Assembly: GCF_910596095.1 (NCBI RefSeq) | Contig: NC_056546.1 | Location: 17,384,425-17,448,424 of the forward strand | Origin: Thunnus maccoyii | Lineage: Eukaryota > Chordata > Actinopteri > Scombriformes > Scombridae | Direction of reading: 5' to 3' | DNA length: 64,000 bases | Shown here: positions 11,748 through 26,100 of the stretch, piece by piece | How the letters are laid out: every line of letters begins with the position of its first letter | Numbering within the stretch: the stretch's first letter is position 1 | The notes under the pieces: generated by a model | Database searches by the model: none | Told to the model about the DNA's origin: nothing | The model's input: the letters and a program-made list of their open reading frames with translations, nothing else | Program-made: the position numbers and the translations under genes

Positions 11748-14700
11748 ATGGGAGGCTGTGTGGGGAGGAGTAGGACAGATGGACAAGGGAGTGCCCGAAG
11801 CTCAACAAGGAGCAAAAAACGTGGAGGTAAGAAGCTGGAACATATTGGACGTCAGCTCTTGAAATGAGCACATATTTTGTGAGATAATGAGAACATTTCT
11901 GACTGTAAGACACGCAGAAACTGGGGGATAAAACGGTCTCTGTAATATAGATTTATATCTTTGCAGGGAGTGCTGTTACAAGTGAGATAAAAGGTGGTGA
12001 TAATAGGGGTCTGGAGCCTGAGAAAGCCTATTAATCTTTGTGTAGGCTCAGCATTGTTTTATTATTTAGGTAGCATCAGATTTGGTCATTTCATCATATT
12101 GTCAAGGGGAGCAGAGTATGCATCCTCTGACACATCAGACACATTATAATTATATCAGGACACATTGGGACAATACAGAACCAGCACAGCACACCATGCA
12201 CAGGGGAGTGCAAATGGGTTCATTGCACCAGCCGGATGGACTATAAGAATGAAAGATTTATGCATTTGTGAGAAAATGCAAAGTGAAGGCAGAATTTCTC
12301 GCTTCACTCTTGCTGCACGGGTCATTATCTGAAATCTCCCAAGGCTGTCTCAGGTGTTAAGTGTTTCAGGCCTCACATGTCTAATCTGTGCTGACGATCT
12401 GCTAATAGGACAGCGTTTGATTTCAACACTGTTCAGTCCATTCCTTGTGAAAAAGAGGCTGCGTGCTGCGATGTATTGTCATGCATTATGCATTGAGCAG
12501 CAGCAGGGGCCTGCACAGAGACTTTTCATGTCAGAGTTTGACCTATTTAGTGCATGATTTGCCTGATGTCAACCTGCTGTAAAATATATTTTCATGCAGA
12601 GAGAGGTAATGTACCTGCAAGACGAATGTGACTTTGGTTCTTGTTCATAACCCCGAAACCTGCTACTTCTGAGAGATGCAAGCACAGAACGCCTCTCTAG
12701 TTGTGCGACTGCAACATCCGAGACGGATTTGCATCTCCTCATTTAAATAGCAAGAAAAACAAATCACCTGTTGTGAGTTGCAGTTCACAGAAGTACAGTA
12801 GCTTCTCCTTCACACAGACTGTAATAGTCTGACAAGGGTTTATTGTCTTTTAATAGGTTTAGCATGTTGCCTTTGGGTATTTTTATCCTGTCTCTAAATA
12901 GAGCTGATAGGATTAAGCCTCTTGTGTAAAGAAGCCACCTTCTGGCTAGGACACTCAACTTATTCTCACTATATATTGAACCTCTTTCCATGAACTGATC
13001 CTGTAGTATTTTTGGGTTGCCAAGTGTTTGTTATTAGAAAGGATATAAGTGGAAAGAGTGAGTTCATTTTTAAGCAACTGGGGAATTGTCACGATGATTT
13101 AACTGAGCTCTGAACCTGAGGCTGCACACGATAGCAACCTAGATCAGGTGGGTGTCTTGTCAATCGTGCGGAGTGTTTACAGCAAGCTGGTTGGACACAG
13201 AACAGGCTGACGGTCTCTGTAGCTCATTAATGAGGACTTTGGATGTAGTTTGACTCACAACAAACGTCAGACAAAGAACAACTATGGGAGTACCTAATTC
13301 CAGGGAATACAACTACTATCATGCTCCAAATACACCCTTTAAGATTCTGCTGAAAAGTAAGTATAGGTTTTTGTGTGGGGTTAAAGAAATGCTTTTCATG
13401 TTTTCTGTTTTCATGTTTGCATTGCTCATTGTGTTTTATCATAATTTGTCTCAGAAGGTTTAGTGTTGAGTTCAAGATTTACTGTGTTGTTGCTGCTGTT
13501 TTTATTGTATTATGGTTTTCATGCGCTTTTGTGTAACAAAGAATGTATTTTAATTATTCATTTGCCATTATAGCTTGGCTATAGATGAAATAGAACAAAT
13601 GAAAATTAGGAAAACTGTCCAAAAATGCCAGAAAAACAAACAGAATGAGGTCGTAACATTAAAAATAACATCTTCCACAATGCTGCCTCTTCCTGAAATA
13701 GCACCAAAATAACACATTCCTTCACATGAAAATAACTTCATATCAGTGTTTCCTTCCACCAGGAACATTTAAGCTCAAGGAAGAGAACTTGATCCACTGA
13801 CTTCATTCAAAATACCTAAGCTTCTATTCCAGGTAGCAAGGCTTACATCTAAAGACACACTGCTAAAGCTGATCTCTCTGTACATTCACAGTTCACCGTA
13901 CACAAACAACCAGGCTCATAGACATACTACAGAGATGAGGTGAATGAAGCATCTGTCATATAATGCAGGTTTCCATCCGCCTCATTCTAGTCACCACCAG
14001 TAATGTTATGTTTAAGTATGCAAAATCAGGACAAGCTCTAATCAGGCATGCTTTGTTTAGCGTGTAATGTGCTGCAAGCCATGTTTTTTCTTTCAAACCT
14101 CATGACTTAAAAATTTCCCATAAATCCTCTGAACTAAAACCTTCGAGTGGGGTTTTTCTTCATATTGTCTCAGGATACTCAGGCTTGATATTGTTTTTCT
14201 TGAATTAATTTGTCATCACAACAAATCGGTTCAACTTGCACTTTGTGCAGCTTGCATGTACGTCCCCGTCTCTGCCAGCCAGGATGCTCGTTAGGATTCC
14301 AGAGAACCAAATATTTGCATGTGTTAGGCTGGCATGTTAATGCAGGCAAATATATTTGCAACTTTGCAATCATCAATCCACAACAACAGGAAGAGATAAG
14401 CAAGAGAAATACAAAGAATAGACTCATTAACAAAATAATGTAACACACCCCAAGAATAGTATAGAGTAGTATTTTTTTTTTTATAGCTGCACACTTCTGA
14501 GACATTGTAATTATGGCTTTGGAAAGATAAAAGAGTTCATTTGATGTTAATTCTGGGACTTTTTATCATTAAACATAGAATGTAAATTACTGTATAAGGG
14601 TGTAAAGTGTGGTTATTTATTTGTGAATGAATATGCAGGCACACATACAAAAAACAGACCTTAGATACAAACAAACTGGCAACCTGAAACACATCATCTT

Positions 14701-17521
14701 ATGTATAAAGGCCATTGTGTCACATTTATCATTAGATAGTGACCTGCATTGTTAATAGCATAGAAGATCATTTAAATCTGTGCATGCTGTATGATGGGAA
14801 TGGCCAACAATGCCCACCTTAGTAAAAAGATTTAGACATTTGTTCTTACAATGAAACATTTCACTGCAAATAAGAGTATATTTGACAGAGTAGAGGCCAG
14901 GGTTTTGCATTATCAGGAACCTGATAATGCACTAATTGATTTGTTGTGAACTGTGATTATATTTCTGTGTGCCTGCTGTGTAAAACTTGTATTAGTCTCT
15001 GGATGTTTTTGTTGCCTTTCATTGGCCAAAGTGTGCTCGTCTTTCCAACCAATGCCTTATAGGATAGGGGCAGATAAATCCTGTTATGTGGAACCTGATT
15101 ACTGCCTATAATCCACTGGTGTGTGCTTGTTTGTGTGAGTGAATGTGAGCACACATGTATGTACGTACGTATGCGTTACTGGTCACCGCTGTAATCCACA
15201 GTGCTATAAATAACTACTTTGATTTTCCTCCCTCTCTGAATCAAACTGACTTTCTTGGTACTCTGGTGAAGTGGATGTACCGTACCATATATACCAGTGG
15301 AAAAACCTGCAGTAGTAATAATTGGTTTTACCTAATAATTAATTAATAATTGGTGTTACTTAACATATATAGTAAATGACATAGTGTTAAATATAACAAA
15401 TGCAAGTGGCTGTATACATACATAGTGTGTTTTTCTTCATGCAGAAAGACCTTCAGTAAGGGATTGCCAGTCTTAAGATGAGCCTTTCAATCCTTGTCTG
15501 ACCTCAGTGGTGTTTACATGACCACGTGCACAAATGACCCATCAGCTGTAATACATTTGAGTTTTTAGGCCCTCTAATGTATCTTCTATAAATTCTAACT
15601 GCACTGAAAGATGGCATATTATATTCTAAAGTGTTTGTTTTGGTTATAATAGTCTTGCATTTTCAATGACAAATAGGTAAACCATTTAAAGCCGTTTCGT
15701 TTCAGTCATTTATTTCCCCAGAAATCATGACTTGACTCAGCTCTGCTTAGAGCTATTAGTGTCTGAATCAACTTCTGAATCACCCAGAAACGTTTCTTGA
15801 CACTTGATCGTGCCTGAGGTCAAGTTAAAGAGCTCAGCCTTCTTTACAGCAGTTGTGACCTGAGCCAAACTGGCAAACACCTACATAATAATCAGGGTTC
15901 TTAGAGCTTCACAAGGAGATGCTTAGTTTTGTTGCTCTATAATCCCCTTTAGCTGTTAACATGGTGACATTATGTCATTATGAGAAATCAACTGTAAAAG
16001 GTTACTTCAAATGTCATCCCTGGTGCTTTTTAAAAACAAAATGTTTGAATGAATGTAGAGCAGCACATGTTAAAGGTTTTTATCTCTGTTTGTATCATCT
16101 AACAGTCCTGAGATCAGATTTAAAACCGCCTTCTTTTGTGTTTCTCAGGACGCAATGAGCCTCTCAAGAAGGAGCGCCCAAAATGGAAGAGCGAGTATCC
16201 GATGACGGAGGGCCAGCTGAGGAGTAAGAGGGACGAGTTTTGGGACACTGCTCCGGCCTTTGATGGACGCAAGGAGATCTGGGACGCACTCAGAGCAGCA
16301 GCGCTGGCTGCAGAGTGCAATGACCTGGAGCTAGCACAGGCCATAGTGGACGGAGCCTGCATTACTCTGCCACATGGTATGAAATACACCCACAGGCACA
16401 GAGCCACATGAACACACTGACCAGTGATGCGCCCTTACATATGGAAATGTGCTTGACCCAGCTATGAATTGTAAGCTGTAAATGTCCTGGAACTTTCAGC
16501 ACAAATGCATAACTCATTACAAAACATTACACATGCATCAGCTGTTCAGAGATTACTGCTGTTAGTTACATAATAGTCGCAGTGCTGCGTGACCACTGTG
16601 AATGGATTGGTGCACAGAAAGCCATGGCAGAGTTAGGTGGAAAAAACACTTGCACGGTTAGCGTGTATTTATCTAGACACATGCAAGAGTGCTTTTGCTT
16701 TTAACAATTTCACCAGTTGGAGGACACTGGTGTTCGGTGTCATTGATGTAGGAAAGTACATGTGATGGCCTCATACTTCCACTGGTTTATTGACAGTATG
16801 GTACAGTAGGGAGTAGAAAAAAGGGTTTCTGTATCAGAGTGAAAATTAGTTGCTGTTACTGATTTTTTTTTTGGGAAACTGGTTGTTTAAATAGGTCATT
16901 TCTCCCTCTGCAGGCTCTCTCACAGAGAGTTATGATGAACTGGGCAACCGCTACCAGCTCCCAGCGTACACTTTAGCCCCGCCTGTCAACCTCATCTCTG
17001 AAACATCCAGTGAGAACAAAGTCTCTGAATCCACACAAAAACAAGCTCAACATCTTCCGTGCAGACAAGAGTTCCAGTTGCGGGTGCGATTGTCAACAGG
17101 TAAGAAAAAAAACCCAAAACATGACATTTCTCTGATTTTACCTTTTGACTTTTGTTTTAAATCTAAAGTCTTCATGCTGTGGAGTTCATATTCATATGAC
17201 ATTTCATCTCATCTCATCTAGACTGGAGGCTGATTAAGAATTCATTGCTTTGCAGTGTCTCGCAGCTTGCTCAGAAATCAGTGTCAAATCTATTTGTGTC
17301 CTCTTGCTTTCTTAGGAGAGGATGTGCGTCTGACAGCCAGCATGGCGGACTCCATCGCTGAGCTGAAAAAGCAGTTGGAGGAACAAGAAGAAATTGACGT
17401 GTCCCGCCAGAGGTGGTTCTTTTCGGGGAAACTCCTGACTGACAAGACTCGTCTGCAAGACACCAAAATCCAGAAAGACTTTGTCGTCCAAGTGATTGTC
17501 AATATGAACCCTCCTAACTGA
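11748..17521 (+). CDS. ubtd1: UBTD1, ubiquitin domain-containing protein 1
   Basis: CDS is join(11748..11826,16149..16376,16914..17099,17316..17521), 232 aa (human 227). UBTD1 binds UBE2D-type E2 enzymes and is linked to p53/MDM2 and YAP turnover (known for the family). Residues 1-4 are MGGC, a pattern for N-myristoylation with nearby palmitoylation. A basic stretch follows (TRSKKRGGR). The N-terminal ubiquitin-binding domain covers about residues 29-140, with [20 protein letters not shown] and [12 protein letters not shown] ubiquitin-like domain covers about 157-229 ([40 protein letters not shown]). It lacks a C-terminal GG, as expected for a type II ubiquitin-like protein that is not conjugated. 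Intron 1 is 4.3 kb. The start is fixed by the MGxCVGR match to the family. Confidence 0.95.
11827..16148 (+). other. ubtd1 intron 1, no gene seen
   Basis: This 4.3 kb intron is AT-rich and without convincing exons. The open frames it contains (for example about 108 codons, minus, near 14179-14505) resemble no family and lack splice or start context. Confidence 0.55.
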
Positions 17522-18268
17522 GCAGTGAGGAAGAGGAGAGGGGTATGAAGTGATGAGGAGATGAAGGACGTGCCGGAGAGAGGTGCAGAAATGCGAGTAG
17601 GGCTTGAAATAATTTTCCAGTTGGTACTGCAGTGGAATTTTGTGTACATTTTTATATAAAAAGAATATTGCTTTTATATTGCTCCTTTTTGTATTTTTTT
17701 CCTTTTTCCAAATGAACTCAGAATATTGAAAGCACTGAAACACTTTAGATTAAAAGTAGGATCCTAAAATGCACCACCCAGTGTCTGTCTGTCTGTCTGT
17801 CTATTTGTGTGGACATCACTCTTCAGTAAATCACATCAACTCACAGCTCTATTGTTTACACGGGCACTCCTCCTTGTCATGTGTGTTTGTACTTGTGCTT
17901 TTTAAACTGAATATGGTCCGTTTGGGGATCCAAATAAGGAAAAGCCATTCTCTCTTTTTTCTTAAAAAAAAAAAAAAAAGAAAAAGATTTCTGTCATGTG
18001 ATTTGAGATTTAGGATGAGGGTGACAGAAAACTGTAGAGAAAAAAAATTGTAAATATCAGCCTCTATGTGTTGTTTGGTCATGTAACTGTGTGCACACTA
18101 CAATTTAAAGTCCACAACTGTACTCATAATAAAGACATGGAATGTAACGAAGGTACCGTTTTGAACGGTAATATGGGAGGATTTGATGTTTTAAAAATTT
18201 CACCACTCCAAACAAGATATTGTAATTTTATGTACAATATGATGCTCATTGTACTTGAATAACTTATG

Positions 18269-18274
18269 AATAAA
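18269..18274 (+). terminator. Poly(A) signal for ubtd1
   Basis: AATAAA lies about 750 bp past the ubtd1 stop. An earlier hexamer (AATAAA, near 18127) could serve a shorter 3'UTR. The 3'UTR also holds a (TCTG)n run near 17783-17800. Confidence 0.55.
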
Positions 18275-18534
18275 TATTGTAAATTTAAATGCTTCACCAG
18301 TGTCCTGATTTGTAAGCACTATACACATACTACTGATCTAGTCTAGAAATGTTTGGTTATTAAAGTTAGAACTTATCCTAGAGCCATAACTTGTAATTGG
18401 GGATTTCAAATAGAAAAAATAATAAATAAATTGATCTATTTTAAGGTGTCACAAGCAAAAAAAAAGTCCTAAAGGTGTATAGTAGTAGTAGGAAGGAATA
18501 GTGTTAATATAAATACATCATGTATAGAGCTAAA

Positions 18535-18809
18535 CAGTGGTGGAATGTAACTAAGTTCAGTTACTCAAGCACTGTACTTATGTACAGTTTTTAGGTGCTT
18601 GTACTTGAGTATTTTCATTTTTTGATACTTAATACCTCTACTCCACTACATTTTGGATACAAATATTGTACTTTTCACACCACTACACAGTTTTAGTTAC
18701 TGCAGATTCAGATTATTAAGTATTATGATGTATTATTCAGCAGTATATAACATAGACCCTAATTAGTCCCAATTTAAGCTGCAACATTATTAATGCTTAA
18801 TACATATTC

Positions 18810-18858
<49 letters not shown>

Positions 18859-19017
18859 ATTCTGAAATGGGCCATTCTGCATAATAAGTACTTTTACTTT
18901 TGGTACTTTAAATATATTTTGATGCTAATAGTTATGTACTTTTACATAAGTAAAATTTACTGACATGTTAAATAGGCTTATTTAAATGAAAATATTGAAA
19001 TACTTCTTCTAACACTG
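18535..19017. mobile_element. Nonautonomous hAT-like teleost element
   Basis: The element starts CAGTGGTGGAATGTAACTAA and ends TTCTAACACTG, an imperfect inverted repeat (9 of 11). Internal text such as CTCCACTACATTTTGGATAC and AAGTACTTTTACTTTTGGTA matches a very common teleost repeat (from memory). It has no coding capacity. An (AT)n tract has expanded inside it. Confidence 0.75.
18813..18856. repeat. (AT)22 microsatellite
   Basis: A pure AT dinucleotide tract nested inside the hAT-like element. Confidence 0.95.
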
Positions 19018-19979
19018 GAATATATTATTACTGACTGACTATATTATTACTGAATTACTCTGGTAAATTCAGTAAATTAAAAATTTCTTGCATTTGAACT
19101 GTTTGATTTGTATACATGTTTTAAAAAATCTTTTTATGCATTCTGTGTTTGTTGTTGACAGTAAACTCATTGAGTCCCGAATAGAGCTGAACAGTAATAA
19201 AAGAATATATGCATATTTACAAAATCAAGGTCCACACACTTGCTTTTTTCGGATCTTTCAACTGTATCACATGACATGGTCTTCATCAGTTTTCTCAGTT
19301 GTCACAAAAATGGGATCAATTGACTTGGGTGCTCAGTAGCTGTTTTTCGTTCAGCAGCTTTACTTTGACCTTGGAAACAGTTTTTACAAAACAGTTCCAA
19401 CTCATGGTCCACTCCTCGCCTTCCAGGGCTTTCAACTACACCACATGGTCTTCATCAGTGGATAAAGGTAGCTCGGTTGTCTTTTTTCCCCCAAAATGTA
19501 TTATGTATTATAATATAAAATTTATAATATAATAATATATTTAATAAAAAATATAATATATATAGTATGTTTTTGTTGTCACTTCTTGTATGAATTGTGT
19601 AGTTATATGTTTACTGTTGTGATCTTTGAGCACAAAGAAACAATTGCAAATCAACTGTAAAGTTGATGTGGTAATAAATGATTTAATCTTGAATTAAACA
19701 AATCACATATTACAAAACAACATAAAACTTAAAACCAGGGGACACACAAATGACATGAATAACAATAATAATCATACGAAGTTTAAATAATTAGATATCA
19801 ACACAGATCTTTCTTCAGCGTTTGTAAATAACAGCAGTTTTCATAGCTTTAACGTTTTTGGAAAACTAAATAGAGTCAAAGTACCTCTTCAGGTAAACTT
19901 CAGTTCAGTTGACATGGGGACTCATAGATTGTAATGTTGTCTGCTGTTGTGTGTAGTTTTGTGTCGGACAGCGTCCTCT
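19018..19979. other. Intergenic spacer ubtd1-rrp12
   Basis: AT-rich DNA with no recognisable exon. TATA-rich low-complexity sequence lies at about 19498-19566. A short near-duplicate 'CACATG(ACATG)GTCTTCATCAGT' occurs at about 19268 and 19441. Confidence 0.55.
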
Positions 19980-20023
19980 GCTGCCACATCCAAACGTAGA
20001 TGCAACCAAAACAACGTGACCTG

Positions 20024-20031
20024 TGACGTCA
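20024..20031. promoter_or_regulatory. CRE palindrome TGACGTCA in the rrp12 promoter
   Basis: A perfect 8-bp cAMP-response/ATF site lies 76 bp upstream of the rrp12 start codon, in a GC-rich stretch. It is therefore near or just inside the transcription start. Function is inferred from position. Confidence 0.5.
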
Positions 20032-20106
20032 CCCGCTGAGCGACGGCGTCATCTGGATCTGCAACACGGGCTGTCGGGGTAGCGTGATTATTTTGAAACC
20101 CCGAAA

Positions 20107-23100
20107 ATGGTGAAATCGGGGAAACTTAGATCTGGGACGGGGTCGAAACTCAAACGGTGGAAGAAGGGACACAGCAGCGACTCCAACCCGCAGACGAGTC
20201 GCTTTCGGCAGGCAGCTAAAAGCCGCTTCTTCAGCCGACCCACCGGTAAGCTTCCCTTTACACGTGGGTCTGTGGCTAGTGCTAACATTAGCCATCTCAC
20301 TTGAAGCACAGCACAAACTAACGACATACAGTCGTTAAATGTTTATAAACAATTCCAATAGAGTTGTCAGCGGATAGGCTGACTTTCTATCTTGTTGTCT
20401 TCTTGTTGGTCAGTTGAAATAATTTGCTAGTCAGTTAAATTTGAGATGATAAAAACTAGTTAGGTTTTCTCAATGAGTGTTTGTGACTCTTCATTATTGC
20501 TGTTGTCCCATAATGCAACATACTGAAATAGACAGTCTTGGGAATAATTGTGCAAAGTGTTTGTACACACTTTCAGCTTTGTTGGCTCCATATAACAGCA
20601 CATTAAATTTTAAATGTATTCTTGATTTTTGATTATTGCAGCTGAATTTCTGATACTTTCAGCTGTAATTTGAGGGTATTAACATCCACACATTGGGTGA
20701 TGACTGTAGGAATAATTGCACTATTTATACATGGTTACCCTGATTCAGGGGACCAAAAGAAATTGGACAAATGTCATCATATTTAATATTTTGTGCAGTC
20801 GCTGACTGGTGTGAGTATAAAACTAATAGACATCAGATACGTTGGTGCCTGTGCTCCAGACAGCTTCACTTCATCCTTGTTTTGGTGACACATTAGCAAA
20901 TGAAACACATGTTAAGTTTGATCAAGGTGGTGTGTAGAACTAAAAACTTCTTGTTTACCATGTCTCTGTGTTCATGATCATTGTTCAGCTGCACTGTCGT
21001 AAATCTTTGGGGCCAATTATTGAAAAAGATGTTTGATTCCTCCACTGTTTGAGCAGTGCAGATGTTGAAAGCTGCAAGTCAGCACTCAGCCTAATAGTTA
21101 TTTATTCCAAATTCAGTGAGTGGAAATACAGAGTCAAAACAACAAAGAAAGCGTCTCTGTGGCACTTGGCCAGAGCCATGTCATGCACAATCAAAAATCT
21201 AAATTTAACAATGTCAAAAATATGTTAAGTCAAATGGATTTTAAAAGTCCTTGACTGTGATGTCCGATGTAGGTCACATGAGACCTACAGGGAAGTTGTA
21301 ATGTCTCATCTTTTTTTTCCACAGAAAAGAGTGATCTAACAGTTGATGCTCTGAAGCTACACAATGAGCTGCAGACAGGTCCACTGGAGCTCAGTGCAGG
21401 CGGCCGTAAAGATGCCTCTATGGAAGATGAGCCAGACCAGGCGTTCTCAGACAGGACCTCCGGTACCTTCCTCAGCGGTCTGTCAGACTGCTCCAATCTG
21501 ACATTCAGAAAGGTGCAGCGCTTCTGGGAGTCCAATTCAGCTGCTCACAAAGAGGTGGGTTTTACACTGAATAGAAAGAAAGAGTTTCTATGAGTTGATG
21601 GCAGTGCTACCAACTCAAAAAAACAACTTTAATCGGAAATCCGTGATGTTGCATTTCATGTATTGTTAGAGTAACCTTGTTTCCTATTGTTCCTCACAGA
21701 TCTGTGCAGTGTTGGCAGCTGTTACTGAGGTGATCCGTGGTCAGGGAGGGAAGGAAACAGAAACTGAGTACTTTGCAGCTTTGGTAAGTGCTGACTTTTT
21801 TATGTATTTGTTGAGACATTTAGATATAACTTGTGGTGCATTGATAAGGGATAGTGTCCATGTGTTCTGTCTTAAAATGAAGTATGTCTGCTTTTTGTAG
21901 ATGACCACGTTGGAGGTTGTGGATTCAGCGGAGTCACAGGCTGCGGTGGCCTACCTCCTCAACCTCGTCATGAAAAGGTTGAGCTTTTACACCGCTGTTC
22001 TCCGAAACCTAAAAATGCCAGGGCATGTCAAGGCTAATAAGAAATCACAGTGAATACTTGTCATCTGATTGACGTGTCTGTTTTGTGTGTTCATCAGGGT
22101 CCCTGCTCCGGTGCTCATGTCTAAGTTCTCGGACACCACCAAGGCTCTGATGGACGTCATGTCTAAACAGGCCACATCTGAGACCGCCTCAGCTCTTAGA
22201 TGGGTGAATAGATTTGTCTCTGTGATGTTTTTATCTCTTTATTGTGCATTGTTGAAAACCATGTCAAAGATTGATTTTTGGTGTTTTTGGCATTTATAGA
22301 TCCTGTCATGCCTGGCTACTCTGTTGAGGAAGCAGGATGCATCTGTCTGGACTTACCCATCAACTCTTCAGGCTTATCACGGCCTGCTCAGCTTCACAGT
22401 GCACAACAAACCAAAGGTCTCCCCCATTTTTGGTTATTTATCTCAAACTTATGATGTGTAAATATGTATAAAAAAATAATAAAACCATGCAGTTTTATCC
22501 TGTTTAATTTTATATCCACTTTTCCTTCTCAGGTGCGTAAAGCAGCACAGCAGGGGGTGTGTTCTATTCTCAGAGGTAGTGACTTCCTGTTCACAGATAA
22601 GGCTCCAACACACCATCCCGCTGCAGTGACCACAGCCAAGTTCTGCGTTAAAGAAATGGAGCAGGCAGGAGGTAAGACAGCATGGTGACTGACATACTTT
22701 ACAGCTGCATACAGCACCGATATGGACCTATTTGTTCTTACTGTGAAGTAAGTAAATAGTTAATTTGACTCTGTGGTTGTGCAGCAAGTTGCAATTCATG
22801 TCTGTCTCCCCCCCCCCCCCTCAGGCAGCAAAGAGGACACCACCACACTTCATGTGCTGGGTCTTCTGAAGGAGTTGATGGGGACGTTTCCTCTGGGAGC
22901 TGTCAAGTCCTGTTGTGAGACACTGCTGCGAGTGATGACACTCAGCCATGTGGTGAGAACACAAAAACACTCAAAAGGTGCCACCAGATGCCCTTTGTTC
23001 ATCTACATGTAGTTTTTAATACTGTATTTCCTGTCTCCAGCTGGTGACGGCGAGCGCCATGCAGGCCTTTCACAGGCTGTTCAGCGGGAAGCCGAATCCT

Positions 23101-26100
23101 TCAACTCTGACACCAGAACTCAACGCGCAGATCATCACGGTGAGAGAGGACGAGCATAACAAAGTTGTCAGTCATACTGTGATATTTGTCATCAAATATA
23201 ACCGGCTGTCACTTTATCCCCAGGCTCTGTATGACTACCTGCCCAGTGAGAACGACCTGCAGCCTCTGCTGGCCTGGCTCGCCGTCATGGAGAAAGCACA
23301 TGTTCACTTGGCAAGGTAATACATGTTTTCTAACAGCAGCATAACAAATTCTGTTGTCATTTTTTTTAAAATTCAGATTCGACAGCAGTCTGTCTTTGTC
23401 TAGTTTGCAGAGTTCTCTGAGTTTGGGTCACCTGCCCCGCCTCTTCTCTGCTGCCATGTCTTGCCTGTTGTCACCTCACACACAAGTGGTTTCTGCAGCC
23501 ACCAACACACTCAAGGTAAAGATTATGTCTGGATTTTTGTGGAAAGATACATTCTAGACATGAAAGTTGTTGAATTTTTACCCTTACAAGTCAAAGGAAT
23601 CGGTTTACAGCAATATACCAAAACACATTTGTTTATTGCACGAGAGTTATTGCATTCAGTGTTCTAATTATTGATTTATTTATGTTTGTGTTTCAGGCGC
23701 TGTTGACTGAGTGTGTGGCCCCTCACATGGAGGAAATGGGCATGATCACTGCCACAGCCTCTGCAGGGAACCCTTCTTCTGTCTGCAAAATGTTTCGGTA
23801 AGTTCCCCCATCTGCTTGCAAAGCTAGTCTCAGTCTTCTCTTTCTGTTTTTTAAAGGTCACGATAGTTATGCTTGTATCTGTGTGTTACAGTATCGTAGA
23901 AGAGGGATTGTCCTATCGCTTCCATGCCTCCTGGCCATTTGTTCTGCAAGCACTTGGCTGCTTCTACCGCGTTGCAGGGAAACAAGCTCACCCCATCATG
24001 ACCAAGGTACAGTGACAAACTTCTGTAGACCGACGTGTGACGAACCAAAGATAAAACGTTGCCTGTAGTGGGATGATTACATAGTCAAAGGGTAAATCAG
24101 ATTCTGTGTTGTTTCATGGACAGTCCCTGCAGTCTCTGGCAGACCTGCGCTCTACTCCACAATTCCCCTTCAGTGGTGAGTTGGATCTGGCTGTAGGAGG
24201 AGCTGTAGAGAGCATGGGGCCCGAAGTTGTGTTGGGCGCTGTGCCTCTTAACATCACCGGCTACGAGTAAGAGCACATACTCGGACACAAAGGCACTTTT
24301 GGGGCTGACTTTGACTGACATTATTGTGGTTTAACTGGCTGGTTTTGTTTTGTTTTGTTTTTTTTAATCAGCGATGACCTGGAGTTTCCACGCAGCTGGT
24401 TGGTCCCGGTCATTCGAGATCACGTGAAGAACACTAACCTGGGTTTCTTCAACTCATATTTCCTCCCTCTGGCCTCTACACTCAAGCAGAGAGGTAAATC
24501 AAATGTGTATTGCTCCACTTTAGGGTGGGGTGACTGGGTTATTGATTCTTAGGTGTGTTGACTGATGACTCTGTTCTTGTGTTGTAGCTGAAGAGTTGGA
24601 GCAACAGGGACAGAAACTGGAGGCCAAAGTCTATCAGACCTTACAGCTTCAGGTAACTTCATGTGGACTTTGTGACTTATCCTGAGTGAAGAATTGAAGT
24701 GATTGAGTTGCCAAGAAGTTAATATCTGTGCTCTTCTTTTAGATTTGGACCATGCTCCCTGGTTTCTGTACATGTCCCACAGACCTGGTGGCATCCTTCA
24801 AAGGCGTCGCCCGCACACTGGGCATGGCTATTAATGAACGGCCAGACCTGAGACTCACAGTCTGCCAGGCTTTGCGCACTGTCATCAACAAAAGCTGCAG
24901 CACAGGTAGGTAAACACACATGCAGACAGAATATGCATTAAAACTACTGCAGCTTCTTTCTATTGAATCAGCCTGTTTGGTAACATGGTTTGTGATTTCT
25001 CTGTGTCTGCAGAAGAAGAAAAGGCTGAAGTGGGCCGCTTCGCTAAGAACTTCCTGCCCATCTTGTTCAATGTGTACAGCCAGCAGCCCGCAGCCGGAGA
25101 GTCTGGCACCTACAGGATGGCTGTACTAGACACCATCAAGGTCTATTTAACTGTCACCGAAATGCAGGTGAGTTGTGTTTGCATGACATTGAAGCATTGA
25201 TACCCTTTGATAGGCCATATCACCTGTGCTGGTTAATTGCTAATCAAAACAATCATCCTCAGATGATCAATACATTCCTGCAAAAAGCCACAGAGAGATT
25301 GAGCTGCACAGAGAGCACCGAGTTCACACGGTAGGACCTGAATACGGATACATTCATATAGAATTCTGGTTGCCTGCATATTACTGACGTATTAATATAC
25401 TTGCTCTGCCATACTCTGGCTTTCTCTACCTCTCAGGCTGTCAATGATGGACCTCGTGGTTGCCATGGCTCCCTTTTTAGATGAAGTCACCATGACTCAG
25501 ACCTTTGAGCTGATCAGGCCATATTTGCAGGTAAGCATATACACAGTTTTTAATGAAACCTATCATGGCCCAAAAGTATCTCTCGTTGTTGACTCTCTGT
25601 TCTTTCGTTCAGACTAAAGAACCAGGCATGCAGAAGAAGGCGTACCGTGTGCTGGAGGAGATGTGCGGAGGAGAGCGAGACGAGTGTAGATCGTTTGTCG
25701 TGGCTAATCTAGAAACTCTAAAAGTCGTCCTGCTTGAGACGCTGAAAAACGCCTCTTCACCAGCAAAGAGGGTGAGACTGCTGTGTAGAGTAGAAATAAA
25801 ATAAACCTCATGTTTAGATGGATATTATACATCTGGCTTTACAGCGCTGTCTGATTTTATCTTTTTACGTATTTCTTTTTCTCAGCCGAGACTGAAGTGT
25901 CTGATCAACATCGTGAAAAGGCTCAGTGAAGAACACAAGGACTTTATCACTGCACTGCTGCCAGAGGTACCCTCACAAACACATGCACGCACACACAAAC
26001 GCAGAGAGTACACATAGTTATCATTTTCATGAGGATGTTCTCTCTTCCAGGTAATTATATGTACCAAAGAGGTATCTGTCGGAGCTCGTAAGAACGCCTA

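Noticed and set aside
14179-14505. 108-codon minus-strand frame with a hydrophobic stretch in ubtd1 intron 1
   Set aside because: No family resemblance, no start or splice context; the hydrophobicity follows from A/T-rich sequence.
20688-20812. Possible C/D-box snoRNA in rrp12 intron 1 (GTGATGA at 20697, CTGA at 20740 and 20802, short CACAC/GTGTG stem)
   Set aside because: The stem is weak and separated from the boxes, and I could not match either guide stretch to rRNA.
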